Shown piece after piece: positions 62,726-64,000 of a DNA stretch of 64,000 bases. Location: positions 1-64,000 of the forward strand of contig JAFUSN010000004.1 of assembly GCA_017467625.1 (NCBI GenBank), read 5' to 3'. The translations under genes were made by a program, and so were the position numbers. The stretch is from RGIG1681 sp017467625 (GTDB taxonomy: Bacteria > Bacillota > Clostridia > Christensenellales > UBA1242). Numbering within the stretch: the stretch's first letter is position 1; every line of letters begins with the position of its first letter. The notes beneath the pieces are model-generated. The model was not told the DNA's origin. It searched no databases and worked only from the letters and a program-made list of their open reading frames with translations.

Positions 62726-64000
62726 ATGGCAAAAACAAAAACCAATGAAACAACTGAAGCAAAAGAAGTTTTGAATGTAGAATCAAAACAACCTTCAACT
62801 AAAAAATCTAAAAAGTCACAGGCAGTTCAAAATAATGAGCAGTCTGTAGTTTTGAGCGCAGAAAATGATGAAGCTGAAGAATTTGCTGAAGCTCCCACAA
62901 AAAAAATCCAAAGAAAAGAAAAGCGTGAACTTAAAAAAGCACAAAAAAATATAAAAAAGCAAATTGACGATTCCAGAGACAATGAAGAGCTTGGAATCCG
63001 TGATGTTTTAAAAATGCTTTTCCATAGAAAGAAAAAGGATAAACCTGTTGAATACACCACAAAGCGTGTTAAAAGAATTAAAGCAGACTATCGCACTGGT
63101 TTAAACAGTGAACAGGTTCAAGAAAGAATTTATAAAGGGCAAACAAACTTAAGCCCAAACACAAATGTTAAAACAATTAGAAGCATCATTTTTGAAAATG
63201 TTTTTACATTCTTTAACATCCTTTGCTTCTTAGTTGCTGGGGCACTTATTGTTGTTGACATTATTTATGATCAGCCTTGGAGCAATGTGTTCTTTATGCT
63301 GATTATCATTGTGAACATTTTAATTGGAATTATTCAGGAGCTTAGAGCCAAAAAAACAATTGAAAAACTTTCGCTTTTAACCGCTCCCGTTGTTAAAGTT
63401 GTTCGTGATGGGAATGCCCAAACAGTGAAACTTGAAGAAGTTGTTTTGGATGACATTGTTGTTCTTTCAACTGGAAAGCAAATTGTTGCTGACTGCATTG
63501 TTATTGAAGGAAATGTTGAAGTCAATGAAAGCATGCTAACTGGTGAAAGCCTTCCAATTAAAAAGAAAGTTGGCGATACAATCTTGGCAGGAAGCTTTGT
63601 TGTTTCAGGACACTGCCACGCAAGAGTTGAAAAAGTTGGTGCAAATAACTACATTCAACAACTTGCAAGCACTGCAAAAAAATACAAAAAACCAAAATCA
63701 GAACTTTTCAGCTCTTTAAAACTCATTATTAAAATTATTGGTATTTTAATTGTTCCAATTGGAATACTTATGTACATTACAGCATCAACACTCCCTGGAA
63801 GCACAATTGTTTCAGCAATCACCACCACCGCAGGTTCAATTATTGGAATGATTCCAGCAGGAATGTTCTTACTGTGCTCTGTTTCGCTTACAGTTTCAGT
63901 TATTAGACTTGCTCAAAAAAAAGCTTTGGTTCAAGACCTTTACTGCGTAGAAATGCTTGCAAGAGTTAATGTTCTTTGTTTGGATAAAACTGGAACAATT
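62726..64000 (+). CDS. P-type cation ATPase, N-terminal part (runs off the right edge)
   Basis: 425 codons visible, open to the end. Residues ~1-115 are a Lys/Glu/Ala-rich, probably disordered extension. Two membrane helices (~155-175, ~180-200) precede an actuator domain with MLTGESLPIKK (~272-282). M3/M4 carry the MIPAGM motif where Ca2+ pumps have PEGLP. The sequence ends at the phosphorylation motif LCLDKTGT. The MIPAGM form and layout resemble the CtpE/MgtA-like HAD-IC ATPases of Gram-positives, so the ion may be K+, Ca2+ or another cation. The ATP-binding half is outside the window. Confidence 0.88.
   Translation, partial: MAKTKTNETTEAKEVLNVESKQPSTKKSKKSQAVQNNEQSVVLSAENDEAEEFAEAPTKKIQRKEKRELKKAQKNIKKQIDDSRDNEELGIRDVLKMLFHRKKKDKPVEYTTKRVKRIKADYRTGLNSEQVQERIYKGQTNLSPNTNVKTIRSIIFENVFTFFNILCFLVAGALIVVDIIYDQPWSNVFFMLIIIVNILIGIIQELRAKKTIEKLSLLTAPVVKVVRDGNAQTVKLEEVVLDDIVVLSTGKQIVADCIVIEGNVEVNESMLTGESLPIKKKVGDTILAGSFVVSGHCHARVEKVGANNYIQQLASTAKKYKKPKSELFSSLKLIIKIIGILIVPIGILMYITASTLPGSTIVSAITTTAGSIIGMIPAGMFLLCSVSLTVSVIRLAQKKALVQDLYCVEMLARVNVLCLDKTGTI

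Noticed and set aside
1..64000. tRNA, rRNA or tmRNA genes
   Set aside because: None was recognised by eye on either strand; a covariance search would be needed to exclude degenerate ones.

Overview
The window is AT-rich bacterial DNA using the standard bacterial code, with strong Shine-Dalgarno sites, a CIRCE operator and Gram-positive-type promoters. The housekeeping genes (rpoB-rpoC, rpsL-rpsG-fusA-tuf, rpsF-ssb-rpsR, dnaB, rnr, clpB) point to a low-GC member of the Bacillota, probably Clostridia-like. I cannot name the genus from sequence alone.

Layout. Positions 1-4471 hold a type I restriction-modification operon on the minus strand (hsdR, hsdM and the first codons of hsdS). Positions ~4560-17725 hold an integrated element that I read as a cryptic filamentous phage (inovirus-like prophage). 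On the minus strand it has, in transcription order: a sigma-region-4-like activator, small basic/early proteins, a possible ssDNA-binding protein, two very small single-membrane-segment proteins (coat candidates), a central terminator, three membrane-anchored virion-like proteins (the largest an adhesin with coiled coil, nine alternating beta repeats and a DUF6273-like tip), a Zot/pI-type assembly ATPase, a small basic protein and an HUH rolling-circle replication protein. At the right end a LexA-type SOS repressor and a Com-like zinc-ribbon protein face a large serine recombinase. A palindrome overlapping the recombinase promoter probably forms the lysogeny switch. Several strongly structured non-coding stretches (4594-4749, 13411-13550, 14611-14896, 15976-16116) probably carry the origin, packaging signal and regulatory RNA. 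A Vat-family acetyltransferase gene sits just outside or as cargo.

Positions ~18440-36900 are host accessory and membrane biology: a large beta-helix surface protein flanked by two copies of a short repeat, MscS, RNase R, a Ca2+-type P-ATPase, three membrane or unknown proteins, and a glycosyltransferase / acyltransferase / HAD cluster. Two genes here look leaderless.

Positions 36957-55053 carry the transcription/translation core on the minus strand: rpsL-rpsG-fusA-tuf, a HipA/CtkA-like protein, ybaK, a CobW-type GTPase, clpB under CIRCE control, then rpoB-rpoC. The str operon lies upstream of rpoBC rather than following it.

Positions 55281-62514 carry a methyltransferase, an uncharacterised three-gene operon, a DUF4097-like envelope protein, dnaB and the rpsF-ssb-rpsR operon with a probable S6:S18 leader. 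A P-type ATPase on the plus strand runs off the right edge.
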